Below, piece after piece: positions 6,319-12,814 of a stretch of 31,914 bases of DNA. Every line of letters starts with the position of its first letter. Positions within the stretch are counted from its first letter, which is position 1. Origin of the DNA: an uncultured Mollicutes bacterium. GTDB taxonomy: Bacteria; Bacillota_I; Bacilli_A; RFN20; CAG-826. Position numbers and translations under genes: made by a program. The DNA is taken from NCBI GenBank assembly GCA_945935945.1, contig CAMESA010000005.1, forward strand, positions 1 through 31,914. Reading direction: 5' to 3'. The notes under the pieces were generated by a model, which was not told where the DNA came from, did no database searches, and was given only the letters and a program-made list of their open reading frames with translations.

Positions 6319-6480
6319 ATGAAAAAAAGAAGAAAACTTAAAAAGGTTCCAAAGATCTTATTATCAGTAATTATGTTCGTATTAGCAATTTATCTTATGT
6401 TTATTGCTATAGCAGGCGGTATTTATTTAAGTGCTGTCCAGTGTGATAGAAAGTATAGCGTGGTGGATGTCTATGAGTAG
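6319..6480 (+). CDS. Small single-span membrane protein, 53 aa
   Basis: ATG at 6319 follows AAAGGAGATAAACC. The product has a very basic N-terminus (MKKRRKLKKVPK), one hydrophobic helix (about residues 13-38, LLSVIMFVLAIYLMF) and a short tail with one Cys (AVQCDRKYSVVDVYE). It is probably an inner-membrane peptide with the positive end inside. Early phage genes of this sort sometimes act in superinfection exclusion or host takeover, but nothing here shows that. The stop overlaps the start of the next gene. Confidence 0.65.
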   Translation: MKKRRKLKKVPKILLSVIMFVLAIYLMFIAIAGGIYLSAVQCDRKYSVVDVYE

Positions 6481-6796
6481 ATCAATAATGCAGAGTGAAC
6501 GTTGCTGCTATTATGGCTGTTATGGTGATCTAGACAAGCATCATATATTTAATGGACCTTTAAGACAGAAAAGTGAACATTATGGTTTATGGATCTATGT
6601 TGAACATTACACACATTTGAATTTGCATCAAACACCAGAAGGACAGAATGAATTAAAAAGGTTGAAAGCAATAGCTCAAAGAGCTTTCGAGAAAAAATAT
6701 AGTCATGATCTATTCATGAAAGAATTCCATAAAGACTATTCCATGTATTTAGATGATACAGATTTATATTTAGATCTAACTGATCTAGCATTTTAG
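6473..6796 (+). CDS. HNH-like (NinG/HNHc-type) phage protein, 107 aa
   Basis: The start is set at 6473, overlapping the end of the previous gene; a longer frame to 6431 would lie inside that gene. The protein has a Cys cluster (CCYYGCYG) followed by DKHHIFNG, then GLWIYVEHYTHLNLHQTP and a C-terminal basic helix (AQRAFEKKYSHDLFMKEF). The pattern of Cys, DKHHIF and a later H-x3-H-like segment matches small phage HNH-fold proteins. These may be structure-specific nucleases or DNA-binding proteins. Activity is not certain. Confidence 0.7.
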   Translation: MSRSIMQSERCCYYGCYGDLDKHHIFNGPLRQKSEHYGLWIYVEHYTHLNLHQTPEGQNELKRLKAIAQRAFEKKYSHDLFMKEFHKDYSMYLDDTDLYLDLTDLAF

Positions 6797-6808
6797 AAAG
6801 GAGTAAAT

Positions 6809-7015
6809 ATGAAAGATATTGCAATCGTAAAAGCTGGTGAAGGTTTAAAGTTTATTGATTCAGATCCGTTGTGCATTTGCGCATTGGATGTTGGAAAGAA
6901 GGCAGTTATTGAATCGGATCCTGATGAGTTGATCGTCACTAAAATCATAGGAAAAGCTATTGTTGACGATGAATTTGACACAGCAGACTGGAAGATCAAG
7001 CAGGTATTGAGATGA
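6809..7015 (+). CDS. Hypothetical protein, 68 aa
   Basis: The site AAAGGAGTAAAT lies directly before ATG at 6809. The product (MKDIAIVKAGEGLKFIDSDP...) is short and acidic, with beta-like segments (KAVIESDPDELIVTKIIGKA) and a basic end (WKIKQVLR). No motif or family recognised. It sits in the early operon and overlaps the next start by 4 bp (ATGA), indicating coupling. Confidence 0.6.
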   Translation: MKDIAIVKAGEGLKFIDSDPLCICALDVGKKAVIESDPDELIVTKIIGKAIVDDEFDTADWKIKQVLR

Positions 7016-7416
7016 AAAGGTTTGAAGTCAAAAAGAATCTGATCGATTATTCGATATGGGATAATCTTAAACAAAACTGGTATGCGGGTGACAGCAGGCA
7101 CATGCATACCTCTTTTGATAGGCAAATACTTCAAGGAGAATGTGATCGTTTAAATGCTGCTTATGATCACAAGAGTAAAGAAACTCTTGCTTGGGAATAT
7201 TGTAAAAGTTATTTGCGTGATGCTGAACCGGCAAAGTTGAAAATCATTGAAGATTGTTTAAAACGCCAGGATCCTAAAGATACTGTCATCAAGATAAAAG
7301 TATCTGCTGTTACTAAAAAGCGTGTACAGTGTAAATGCTGCCCTAATTGTGGCAATACTGTTAAAGAACATTCAAGATATTGTGATGAATGTGGACAGGC
7401 GGTGATCGTCAGATAA
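7012..7416 (+). CDS. Hypothetical protein with C-terminal zinc ribbon, 134 aa
   Basis: The start overlaps the previous stop. The N-terminal two thirds is helical and charged (DNLKQNWYAGDSRHMH, then ETLAWEYCKSYLRDA). The last 30 residues hold CCPNCG and CDECGQ, a two-knuckle zinc ribbon of the treble-clef/rubredoxin style, spaced about 16 residues apart. Such tails often bind nucleic acid or stabilise small phage proteins. It overlaps the next gene by one base (TAATG). Function unknown. Confidence 0.65.
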   Translation: MKRFEVKKNLIDYSIWDNLKQNWYAGDSRHMHTSFDRQILQGECDRLNAAYDHKSKETLAWEYCKSYLRDAEPAKLKIIEDCLKRQDPKDTVIKIKVSAVTKKRVQCKCCPNCGNTVKEHSRYCDECGQAVIVR

Positions 7417-7601
7417 TGGATAAGGATATGAAGAAAGAGATCTGCAAGATCGTTAATAATCTTGATGATATCAACGAGTCGATGCGAATACTTTGCATAT
7501 TTACTAATTGCGAAATATGCAATAAAGCCTTTAATAAGTGCCCTAGAAAGATATTTAACGAATTTATGGGTAATTACATGGAGATGTTAAAAGATGACTA
7601 G
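7416..7601 (+). CDS. Hypothetical Cys-containing protein, 61 aa
   Basis: The start at 7416 overlaps the previous stop (TAATG), with GGCGGTGATC upstream; a longer frame from 7389 would overlap the preceding zinc ribbon. The product MDKDMKKEICKIVNNLDD has four clustered Cys (CIFTNCEICNKAFNKC) that could bind a metal, followed by a helical tail. No family recognised. Its end overlaps the tyrosine recombinase start by 8 bp. Confidence 0.55.
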   Translation: MDKDMKKEICKIVNNLDDINESMRILCIFTNCEICNKAFNKCPRKIFNEFMGNYMEMLKDD

Positions 7602-8229
7602 AACGCTTCATAATTACGGTAATGGAAGGGTTGATGTTTTCCCTTTTAAAAAAAGTGATTTTGACATTATGCTGAGAATTTGTTTAGCAATTAGAGATCA
7701 TTCTAATAAAGATAGTGAAAACTATTATAAATGGTATCGAAACTATATGATATTGATCATGGGAGTTAATACTGGATGTCGAATAGAAGTTTTGCTACAG
7801 CTGACTCCTAAGCATATTAAAGGTGGAATGTGTCGAATTACAGAATTTAAAACTGGTAAGATCATGAGATTTGAATTATCCAGTGAAGTCCAAAAAGCAA
7901 TTGATGCATATATTAATGCTTTTGAAATAGGGGAAAATGAGTACCTTTTTCGCTCTTTTAGACACAAAACACGCCCATTGACAAGAGTTCGAGCATATAA
8001 AATTATTGTCAGTTTGGCGTCGCAGGCTGGTGTGAAATACGCTGTTGGCTGCCATAGCTTAAGAAAATCATTTGGAAGATGGATCTATGATGAAACTCAC
8101 GATATTCATCTTGTTCAAAAAATGCTTGGCCACAGCCATCCGCTTATAACTCAGCAATATATTTGCCTGGAAGAGAATTTAGTTAATAAACAGCGCAGAA
8201 AAAATGCTTTTGGACTTGAAAAAGTGTGA
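7594..8229 (+). CDS. Tyrosine recombinase, catalytic-domain-only form, 211 aa
   Basis: All catalytic residues of the tyrosine recombinase/integrase family are visible: Arg63 (TGCRIE), Lys86 or Lys89 (EFKTGK), His154-x-x-Arg157 (HSLRKS), His180 (LGHSH) and nucleophile Tyr189 (QQYI). Only about 25-45 residues precede the catalytic domain, so the usual N-terminal core-binding and arm-binding domains are missing or minimal. It is the second site-specific recombinase of this genome but lies in the early operon, not in the lysogeny module. That placement fits dimer resolution, DNA inversion or replication-linked recombination better than integration. A core-like inverted repeat lies directly after the gene (8232-8254). 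Confidence 0.9.
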   Translation: MTRTLHNYGNGRVDVFPFKKSDFDIMLRICLAIRDHSNKDSENYYKWYRNYMILIMGVNTGCRIEVLLQLTPKHIKGGMCRITEFKTGKIMRFELSSEVQKAIDAYINAFEIGENEYLFRSFRHKTRPLTRVRAYKIIVSLASQAGVKYAVGCHSLRKSFGRWIYDETHDIHLVQKMLGHSHPLITQQYICLEENLVNKQRRKNAFGLEKV

Positions 8230-8231
8230 AG

Positions 8232-8254
8232 TTAACAAAAAAGTACTTTGTTAA
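8232..8254. repeat. Possible tyrosine-recombinase core site
   Basis: Perfect 8-bp inverted arms TTAACAAA and TTTGTTAA flank a 7-bp spacer (AAAGTAC), three bases after the recombinase stop. Arms of this size around a 6-8 bp crossover region are the standard geometry of tyrosine recombinase cores. An alternative is a simple operator. On RNA it would be a weak hairpin without a T run. Confidence 0.5.
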
Positions 8255-8305
8255 TTTTAGAATTTGAAAACTTTTGATTATAGCTTTATTAAGCTAAAAA
8301 AAACT

Positions 8306-8314
8306 TGTGGATAA
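8306..8314 (-). promoter_or_regulatory. Perfect DnaA-box match
   Basis: The minus strand reads TTATCCACA, the consensus DnaA box. It lies in a 142-bp non-coding, very AT-rich gap between repeated GTTAACA/TGTTAATTTTA elements. A single box may be chance, but the context could be part of a replication or partition site. Confidence 0.4.
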
Positions 8315-8315
8315 A

Positions 8316-8346
8316 GTTAACAGAATAAGGTGTTATGTTAATTTTA
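8316..8346. repeat. Second GTTAACA...TGTTAATTTTA element
   Basis: This repeats the layout of 8231-8259: GTTAACA, a variable centre (13 bp here) and TGTTAATTTTA. The two copies share an identical 11-base right arm and a 7-base left arm, 85 bp apart. The gap 8230-8371 otherwise holds a short stem TAGCTT/AAGCTA (8281-8296) and no gene. Confidence 0.55.
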
Positions 8347-8371
8347 CAAGTTTTATTAGTTGAGGAGCTTT

Positions 8372-8662
8372 ATGATTGATAATTTTGATGAATATTGGGA
8401 GAAAAAAGTTGAAAAACCCGTAAACGTGATCGTTGATGGAATTACTTTTCCTGTATGGATAGAAAGGAATTTAAAGGTGTATGGCGACTGTTTGATTCCT
8501 AATGGTATTATTAATGCTTTCGGTATAGATCGTGTTGAAAAGGCTTTAAAAAAGCTTTGTAATAGGCATGTACTAGTTAACGTACATCGTGGTTACTCAA
8601 AAAAAGATACCAGCTACATTGCGGTCGTTATCACAAAAAAGATTAAAAATGGTAAGAAATAG
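8372..8662 (+). CDS. Hypothetical protein, 96 aa
   Basis: ATG at 8372 has the site GAGGAGCTT; a TTG at 8360 is too early. The product (MIDNFDEYWEKKVEKPVNVI...) is a compact alpha/beta protein with alternating strands and helices (VDGITFPVWIERNLK, then RVEKALKKLCNRH) and a lysine-rich end. No family recognised. It begins the gene set after the recombination-site-like gap and overlaps the next gene. Confidence 0.6.
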   Translation: MIDNFDEYWEKKVEKPVNVIVDGITFPVWIERNLKVYGDCLIPNGIINAFGIDRVEKALKKLCNRHVLVNVHRGYSKKDTSYIAVVITKKIKNGKK

Positions 8663-8900
8663 TTTAAGTGATCTAAATAATCATCTCTTTGAAACACTAG
8701 AGAGATTGAACGATGAAGATCTAACTGATGAACAGCTGAATAAAGAAATAGATCGAGCACAGAGTATTTGCTCTGTATCTAGAATGATTATAGAAAATGC
8801 TAACACTGTAATAAGTGCTCAAAGACTGATTAATGAATATGGTGATAATACTCACTCAGTGACTCCTTTAATAAGTTTTATGAACGGAAAAAATGAGTAG
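8649..8900 (+). CDS. Small helical phage protein, 83 aa
   Basis: The start is set at 8649 (MVRNSLSDLNNHLFETLERL), overlapping the previous stop by 14 bp; an upstream GTG at 8589 would create a 74-bp overlap. The sequence, with an acidic helix (LNDEDLTDEQLNKEIDRAQS) and a second helix (SRMIIENANTVISAQRLI), resembles small proteins often found beside phage replication genes in Bacillota. The ribosome binding site is weak, suggesting coupling. Function unknown. Confidence 0.65.
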   Translation: MVRNSLSDLNNHLFETLERLNDEDLTDEQLNKEIDRAQSICSVSRMIIENANTVISAQRLINEYGDNTHSVTPLISFMNGKNE

Positions 8901-9510
8901 AAGCATATTTACTGAAGAGCAGAGACAGTGGTTCCTGGCAAATCAGGAATATAAACAAGCTATACAAGTAGCGGACGAAATGAACCAGATATTTGGACTT
9001 AGTTTAAGCGCTAAACAAATAAGAGAATATAGAAAGTCACATCGAATAAAAAGCAACTTTAATTCAAGTTTGCTAAAAACAATTGATAATAAATGGAATA
9101 AAAAAACACTTGAGCAAATGCGAAATACTATGTTCAAAGTGAATAGGTCGCCACATAATACAAGCGCTGTCGGTACTGTAAAAAAAATAAGAACAGGCAC
9201 GTATTATTATTGGATGGTAAAAGTGGATGATAAACCTTATGCTGCAAAAAATGAAAATTGGATCCAACTTCATAGGGTATTATATCAGATCTATCATTCA
9301 TGTAAATTAAACGAAGAAGATGTGATCTTATTTGCTGATGGAAATAGGGATAACATGTCCGAAAGCAATTTGGTGAAGATTTCAAAAGCCACAAGATTGA
9401 GAATGAATAATCTAAACAGGATCACTGACAACTCAGATGTTACAAAAAGTTATGTAAATTTAACTAATCTTGAGTTAGCCATATCCGAAAAGAAGAGGAA
9501 AAACAAATGA
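8893..9510 (+). CDS. HNH endonuclease-type protein with N-terminal helical domain, 205 aa
   Basis: The N-terminal half resembles an HTH-like DNA-binding region (FTEEQRQWFLANQEYK, then LSAKQIREYRKSH). The C-terminal half has the HNH pattern of phage proteins: IQLHRVLYQIYH, DVILFADGNRDNMSESNLV and a tail LRMNN. These proteins are homing-type or packaging-associated nucleases, or regulators with an HNH fold. The first His is present, and the N-x-x-x-x-N-like core (NRDNMSESN) is intact. It overlaps both neighbours by a few bases, so it belongs to the early operon rather than being a free-standing insert. Confidence 0.75.
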   Translation: MSRSIFTEEQRQWFLANQEYKQAIQVADEMNQIFGLSLSAKQIREYRKSHRIKSNFNSSLLKTIDNKWNKKTLEQMRNTMFKVNRSPHNTSAVGTVKKIRTGTYYYWMVKVDDKPYAAKNENWIQLHRVLYQIYHSCKLNEEDVILFADGNRDNMSESNLVKISKATRLRMNNLNRITDNSDVTKSYVNLTNLELAISEKKRKNK

Positions 9511-10328
9511 AACAAGAAAGTTTTGTATTTTACAGAAGTTTCTATGAGGCTGTTAAAGAATTCGATAAAGATATTATTGCAGATCTAATGATAGGAGTAT
9601 GTTCCTACGCTCTAGACGATGAAATGATTGAATTCGATAATAATATAGCTAAAAGTTTATTCGTGCTTATAAAGCCTCAAATTGATGCTAATAAGGTTAA
9701 GCGATTGAATGGAAGTAGTGGCGGAAGACCACGAAAAAATGAATCGATACCTGAAGAAAAAGAAACAAAAAAACCACCGGTTTTTAAAAATGATAAAAAT
9801 AAAAAACCACCGGTTATTAATTCGCACGATGAAATAAAACCACCGGTTTTTAAAAATGCGTCAGAAAAAAAACCTAATGTAAATGTAAATGTAAATGTAA
9901 ATGATAATGTTATTAAAGAAAAAATTAATAAAAAAGAAAAATCGGACGTAACTGATACCTTTGATAGTGTGATCAATGGCTTTACAAGTGAGCCAGCGCT
10001 TAAGCAAAGGCTATTTGAGTATGTTAGTATGCGTCAAAAAATCAAAAAGGGATATACAGCTAATGCTCTAAGATTGAATTTGAATAACTTGAAGAAATAT
10101 GGTGGATCAGATCTAAACAAAATGATTAGCATAGTAGAGCAGTCTATTGGTAGAAGCTATATGGACTTCTATCCGTTGAATGGTTCAAACTATTCAAATG
10201 ATCAGAAAGCTAGTGTAATCCCTAAGTATAACGTTGTTGAGAAAGAAGATCTAAGTAAGATCTCAGCAATGGAAAAAGCTAAAAGAAATGAATTGATTAA
10301 GAAAGTGACGGAAGAATTGAATGAATAA
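9507..10328 (+). CDS. Replication organiser-like protein (DUF6291-type N-terminus), 273 aa
   Basis: Residues 1-75 match the DUF6291 pattern of Bacillota phages: ESFVFYRSFYEAVKEFDK, then LFVLIKPQIDANKVKR and a GGRPRK tail. A low-complexity linker (about 88-150) contains three 11-residue KPPV repeats and an NVNVNVNV run. The C-terminal domain (about 155-273) is helical and resembles primosome or replication-initiation proteins (LKQRLFEYVSMRQKIKKGYT, NALRLNLNNLKKYG). Its place after HNH and before dUTPase, and the repeats inside it, suggest an initiator or helicase-loader role like lambda O. That role is inference; no DnaC-like ATPase follows. Confidence 0.75.
   Translation: MKQESFVFYRSFYEAVKEFDKDIIADLMIGVCSYALDDEMIEFDNNIAKSLFVLIKPQIDANKVKRLNGSSGGRPRKNESIPEEKETKKPPVFKNDKNKKPPVINSHDEIKPPVFKNASEKKPNVNVNVNVNDNVIKEKINKKEKSDVTDTFDSVINGFTSEPALKQRLFEYVSMRQKIKKGYTANALRLNLNNLKKYGGSDLNKMISIVEQSIGRSYMDFYPLNGSNYSNDQKASVIPKYNVVEKEDLSKISAMEKAKRNELIKKVTEELNE
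9771..9869. repeat. Three 33-bp tandem repeats inside the replication gene (iteron-like)
   Basis: Units 9771-9803, 9804-9836 and 9837-9869 each begin with AAACCACCGGTT, containing the palindrome ACCGGT; units 1 and 3 also share the following TTTAAAAATG. The period is exactly 33 bp (11 codons, about three helical turns). The repeats encode K-P-P-V modules. An AT-rich tract follows (9870-9951), with AATGTA repeated four times at 9876-9899. Iterons followed by an AT-rich unwinding region inside an initiator gene is the lambda ori layout. Confidence 0.75.
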
Positions 10329-10830
10329 AGAGAATGTTGTTAATTTAGTGAAAATGCTTGATATGCAAAGAAAGCTAGATGAACGTATTTATCAGCAACA
10401 TGGATGTGACTATGACGATACCAGATGCCATTTAGCTATGCTTGATGAAATAGGTGAGCTGAATCATGAAATAAAACGTGATTGGTGCTGGTGGAAAAAA
10501 ACCCTAAAAATTAAGAACTATGAGAAAACGCTTGATGAGCTTGTCGATGTTTGGCACTTTGCTTTATCGATAACTTATCACTATCTTGATGATGCAGGGA
10601 TTGATCAGGAAAGGCATATTATCGATACGCTAGAAATTGTGAAAGATATCGAGCCAGGAATTGAAAGCTATTGGCAGTGCGTACAGGATATAGTATGTAG
10701 CTTTAATGAGTATCTGATCTGTGAGTTGATCGAGTTAACTTATTCTTTGAAATTTAATTTGGCCGATGTATATGGCATGTATATGCTTAAAAATGCAGAG
10801 AACTTTAGACGCCAGGAACGAGGATATTAG
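10321..10830 (+). CDS. Dimeric all-alpha dUTPase (dUTPase_2 family), 169 aa
   Basis: The protein hydrolyses dUTP to dUMP and pyrophosphate, keeping uracil out of phage DNA. The Mg-binding motifs of the all-alpha NTP pyrophosphatase superfamily are clear: E43-I-G-E46-L-N-H-E50 and E73-L-V-D76. They sit within LAMLDEIGELNHEIK and TLDELVDVWHF, with the WCWWKK stretch between them as in phage dUTPases. Length is normal for the family. It overlaps the replication gene by 8 bp, and a ribosome binding site (GGAAGAATTGA) is present. Confidence 0.9.
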   Translation: MNKENVVNLVKMLDMQRKLDERIYQQHGCDYDDTRCHLAMLDEIGELNHEIKRDWCWWKKTLKIKNYEKTLDELVDVWHFALSITYHYLDDAGIDQERHIIDTLEIVKDIEPGIESYWQCVQDIVCSFNEYLICELIELTYSLKFNLADVYGMYMLKNAENFRRQERGY

Positions 10831-10841
10831 AAAGAGGTAAA

Positions 10842-11120
10842 ATGATGGATAATTTAGCATTGAATTTAGTAAAAGATTATATCAAGGAACATTTAGATCT
10901 AAGTGATTTAGACACAAAAGAATTTGAAGTATATACTGTTTGGAAGTGCAAAACTCTTCAAAATTGGAAGTATATGATTAGCAGTACTCTACCTGATGGT
11001 ATGTATTATGAAGTTACTTACAATGGTGATAAAGACGAGATGTATTTGGATGCTTATAAGAAGTTTGAAAATAGATGCATTGGAGTATCAGAACTATTAT
11101 TAACAGATGGTAAAAAATAG
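10842..11120 (+). CDS. DUF6275-like phage protein, 92 aa
   Basis: The site GAAAGAGGTAAA precedes ATGATG at 10842. The core YTVWKCKTLQNWKYMIS, then LPDGMYYEVTYNGDKDEMY and DAYKKFENRC, matches the small DUF6275 family common in Bacillota phages, where it lies near replication and recombination genes. Biochemical function is unknown. The conserved W-K-C-K-T-L-Q-N-W motif suggests a defined fold rather than a random small protein. Confidence 0.75.
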   Translation: MMDNLALNLVKDYIKEHLDLSDLDTKEFEVYTVWKCKTLQNWKYMISSTLPDGMYYEVTYNGDKDEMYLDAYKKFENRCIGVSELLLTDGKK

Positions 11121-11144
11121 TTTATAGGATTATGAGGGTTAATT

Positions 11145-11570
11145 ATGAATTATATGAAACAGGTTGCCGATATGCTTGGTGTAGAGTTAGAGCAAGAATT
11201 TAAATTAAAAGGTATTAGTAAAGTATTTAAAATAACTAAAGACGGAATGTATATGAAAACTGCATTAACTGATGATTGGTTACTTGTAAATTATGCGATT
11301 GGTTCTATTTTAATTGGAGATCATGAAGTCAAAAAAACCATCTTAGATCAAGCTGAAAAAGAATATTTAAGTGCAGTTATTAATCCATTTAGGGATAGAG
11401 TGATTAGCATTGGTAAATGTAATTGTTATGAATATGAATATATAGTTATTAAGTATTTAGATATTGAAAAAAATGAAGGTTTTATATATTTCCCATGTTT
11501 CAAAAAAGGTACCATGTACAAAGGCATGGAAGCAGGTAAAGAATATAGCTTGGGAGATTTGAGACTGTGA
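11145..11570 (+). CDS. Phage protein of the MNYMxQVAxMLGVEL family, copy 1, 141 aa
   Basis: ATG at 11145 follows TGAGGGTTAATT. It begins MNYMKQVADMLGVELEQEF, a recurring N-terminus in Bacillota phage proteins, followed by a beta-rich region (FKITKDGMYMK), a helix (ILDQAEKEYLSAVINPFRDR) and a C-terminal beta part ending YSLGDLRL. It is directly followed by a paralogue of the same layout. Function unknown; the pattern of a small N-terminal helix plus a beta sandwich hints at a binding module. Confidence 0.7.
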   Translation: MNYMKQVADMLGVELEQEFKLKGISKVFKITKDGMYMKTALTDDWLLVNYAIGSILIGDHEVKKTILDQAEKEYLSAVINPFRDRVISIGKCNCYEYEYIVIKYLDIEKNEGFIYFPCFKKGTMYKGMEAGKEYSLGDLRL

Positions 11571-11572
11571 GT

Positions 11573-12004
11573 ATGAATTACATGGAACAAGTAGCCCAAA
11601 TGTTGGGCGTGGAATTGGAAGAAGAATTTAATGTTTACAAAAGCAAGATAGTAAATAAATTTACTGAAGATGGAATAGTATCTTTTAGTAAAGATAATCA
11701 AAACTGGATAAGAAATTATTATTTATTAGAAAATCTTTTAATTGGATATACTGAAATAATTAAAAAACCTATCCTAGATGATATTGAAAGAAGATATCTA
11801 AGCAATATTATTAAACCTTTTAGGGATAGGGTGGTAAGCATTATTAAATATGATGATTATGATAGATGTGAGTATATTGTAATTAAATATCGTAATATTA
11901 ATGGATATACAGGGAGGATGTATTTTCCAGCTTTTGAAAAAGACACCATGTATAAAGGTATGAAAGCAAATAAAAAATATACCTTGGAAGAATTGGGATT
12001 GTAA
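11573..12004 (+). CDS. Phage protein of the MNYMxQVAxMLGVEL family, copy 2, 143 aa
   Basis: This is a tandem paralogue of the previous gene: MNYMEQVAQMLGVELEEEF at the start, the ILDDIERRYLSNIIKPFRDR helix, and YTLEELGL at the end. The start could also be GTG at 11567, which is better spaced from GGGAGA; ATG 11573 is chosen to match the paralogue. The C-termini share FPxFxKxTMYKGM. The middle has diverged (NWIRNYYLLENLLIGYTEII), showing duplication followed by drift. Function unknown. Confidence 0.7.
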   Translation: MNYMEQVAQMLGVELEEEFNVYKSKIVNKFTEDGIVSFSKDNQNWIRNYYLLENLLIGYTEIIKKPILDDIERRYLSNIIKPFRDRVVSIIKYDDYDRCEYIVIKYRNINGYTGRMYFPAFEKDTMYKGMKANKKYTLEELGL

Positions 12005-12007
12005 ATT

Positions 12008-12253
12008 ATGAAAGATAATATAGATAATGCTTTAGATCTTTTAGACAAACTGACCGTAAGATTATTCTATTTTGCATTTTTAATGGTTGTTATTAGTGTA
12101 ATTAGCTCGCTCTTTATGATTATGTTCAATGAAGATATCGCTATAAAAGTTTTATTCATTAATATGTCGATTGGTATTATACCGCTTATGATTATTCTTT
12201 TGCTTTCCATTATATTATGGTTAATAGAAGTCATAATTTATGGCAAAGATTAA
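12008..12253 (+). CDS. Small membrane protein with two hydrophobic helices, 81 aa
   Basis: Residues 17-40 (LFYFAFLMVVISVISSLFMI) and 50-76 (LMIILLLSIILWLIEVII) are strong transmembrane segments separated by a short acidic loop (FNEDIAI). The N-terminus is soluble and helical, with termini probably on the cytoplasmic side. The ribosome binding site is weak. It could be an early membrane-acting protein; it is not placed with the holin. No family recognised. Confidence 0.65.
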   Translation: MKDNIDNALDLLDKLTVRLFYFAFLMVVISVISSLFMIMFNEDIAIKVLFINMSIGIIPLMIILLLSIILWLIEVIIYGKD

Positions 12254-12269
12254 AATTGGGGATTGTAGT

Positions 12270-12548
12270 ATGATAGATAGCTTTGATAAATTAGTAAATA
12301 TTTGTATCAATAATGATCTAGGAGAACAGACTGTAGATTATTTTATTGATATAAAAAAAGCGTTAGAAGAAAAAGGAAAACTAGAACAAGCCCTAGACAA
12401 AGCTTGTTGTGTTATTGCAGGTTTAAATGATTGTACTAATTACCGTTCAGTTGACTATCCTACATGTCCTTTCAAATATGAGTGTTGGAAATTCGATGGC
12501 TGTATTGGCGATAAAGAAAAATGGAAAAAATATTTTATGGGGTTGTAA
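12270..12548 (+). CDS. Cys-rich hypothetical protein, 92 aa
   Basis: The start is set at 12270 (MIDSFDKLVNICINND) because TTGGGGATTGTAGT lies before it; an earlier ATG at 12240 overlaps the previous gene and has no site. The C-terminal part carries Cys residues in pairs (KACCVIAGLNDC, PTCPFKYEC, DGCIG), spaced like a small metal- or disulphide-stabilised domain. The middle is a helix (YFIDIKKALEEKGKLEQALD). This N-helix, Cys-cluster layout recurs in Bacillota phage early regions. Function unknown. Confidence 0.6.
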   Translation: MIDSFDKLVNICINNDLGEQTVDYFIDIKKALEEKGKLEQALDKACCVIAGLNDCTNYRSVDYPTCPFKYECWKFDGCIGDKEKWKKYFMGL

Positions 12549-12550
12549 GT

Positions 12551-12814
12551 ATGAATAAATATATTGATGCAATTGAAAGAACTAAAGTTAATTGCCCTGA
12601 ACTAAATGGAGAATTAGATGAACTTTATGAAATGGTTGAAAAAAACAATCCAAAAGAAGTAATCGAATTGAAAGATTATTATAAGTGTCCTACATGCGAA
12701 CACTTGCTTTCTATGAAGTATGACGGTATGTGTATTAGTTGTCTTTATGAACGTCATTATTGTCCTACTTGTGGCCAACATTTAGACTGGTGTGTATTAG
12801 ATAAGTATGTATAA
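12551..12814 (+). CDS. Double zinc-finger-like protein, 87 aa
   Basis: The start is set at 12551, just after the previous stop (TAAGTATG), with GGGGTTG upstream. After an N-terminal helix (IDAIERTKVNCPELNGELDE), the last 40 residues hold CPTCEHLLS, CISC, and CPTCGQHLDWC. That makes three CxxC knuckles, enough for one or two zinc sites. Such ribbons are found in phage proteins that bind RNA polymerase or nucleic acid. The end overlaps the next gene by 8 bp. Function unknown. Confidence 0.65.
   Translation: MNKYIDAIERTKVNCPELNGELDELYEMVEKNNPKEVIELKDYYKCPTCEHLLSMKYDGMCISCLYERHYCPTCGQHLDWCVLDKYV

Noticed and set aside
6793..7134. Minus-strand 113-residue ORF
   Set aside because: It overlaps two plus-strand early genes that have proper ribosome binding sites and coupled starts.
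9771..9869. Short CRISPR-like array
   Set aside because: The repeats are in-frame coding units with a fixed 33-bp period and partly conserved spacers; no cas genes are present.
9677..9976. Minus-strand 99-residue ORF in the replication gene
   Set aside because: It is the complement of the repeat-rich linker of the plus-strand gene, with a repetitive TFTFTFTF product; no independent support.
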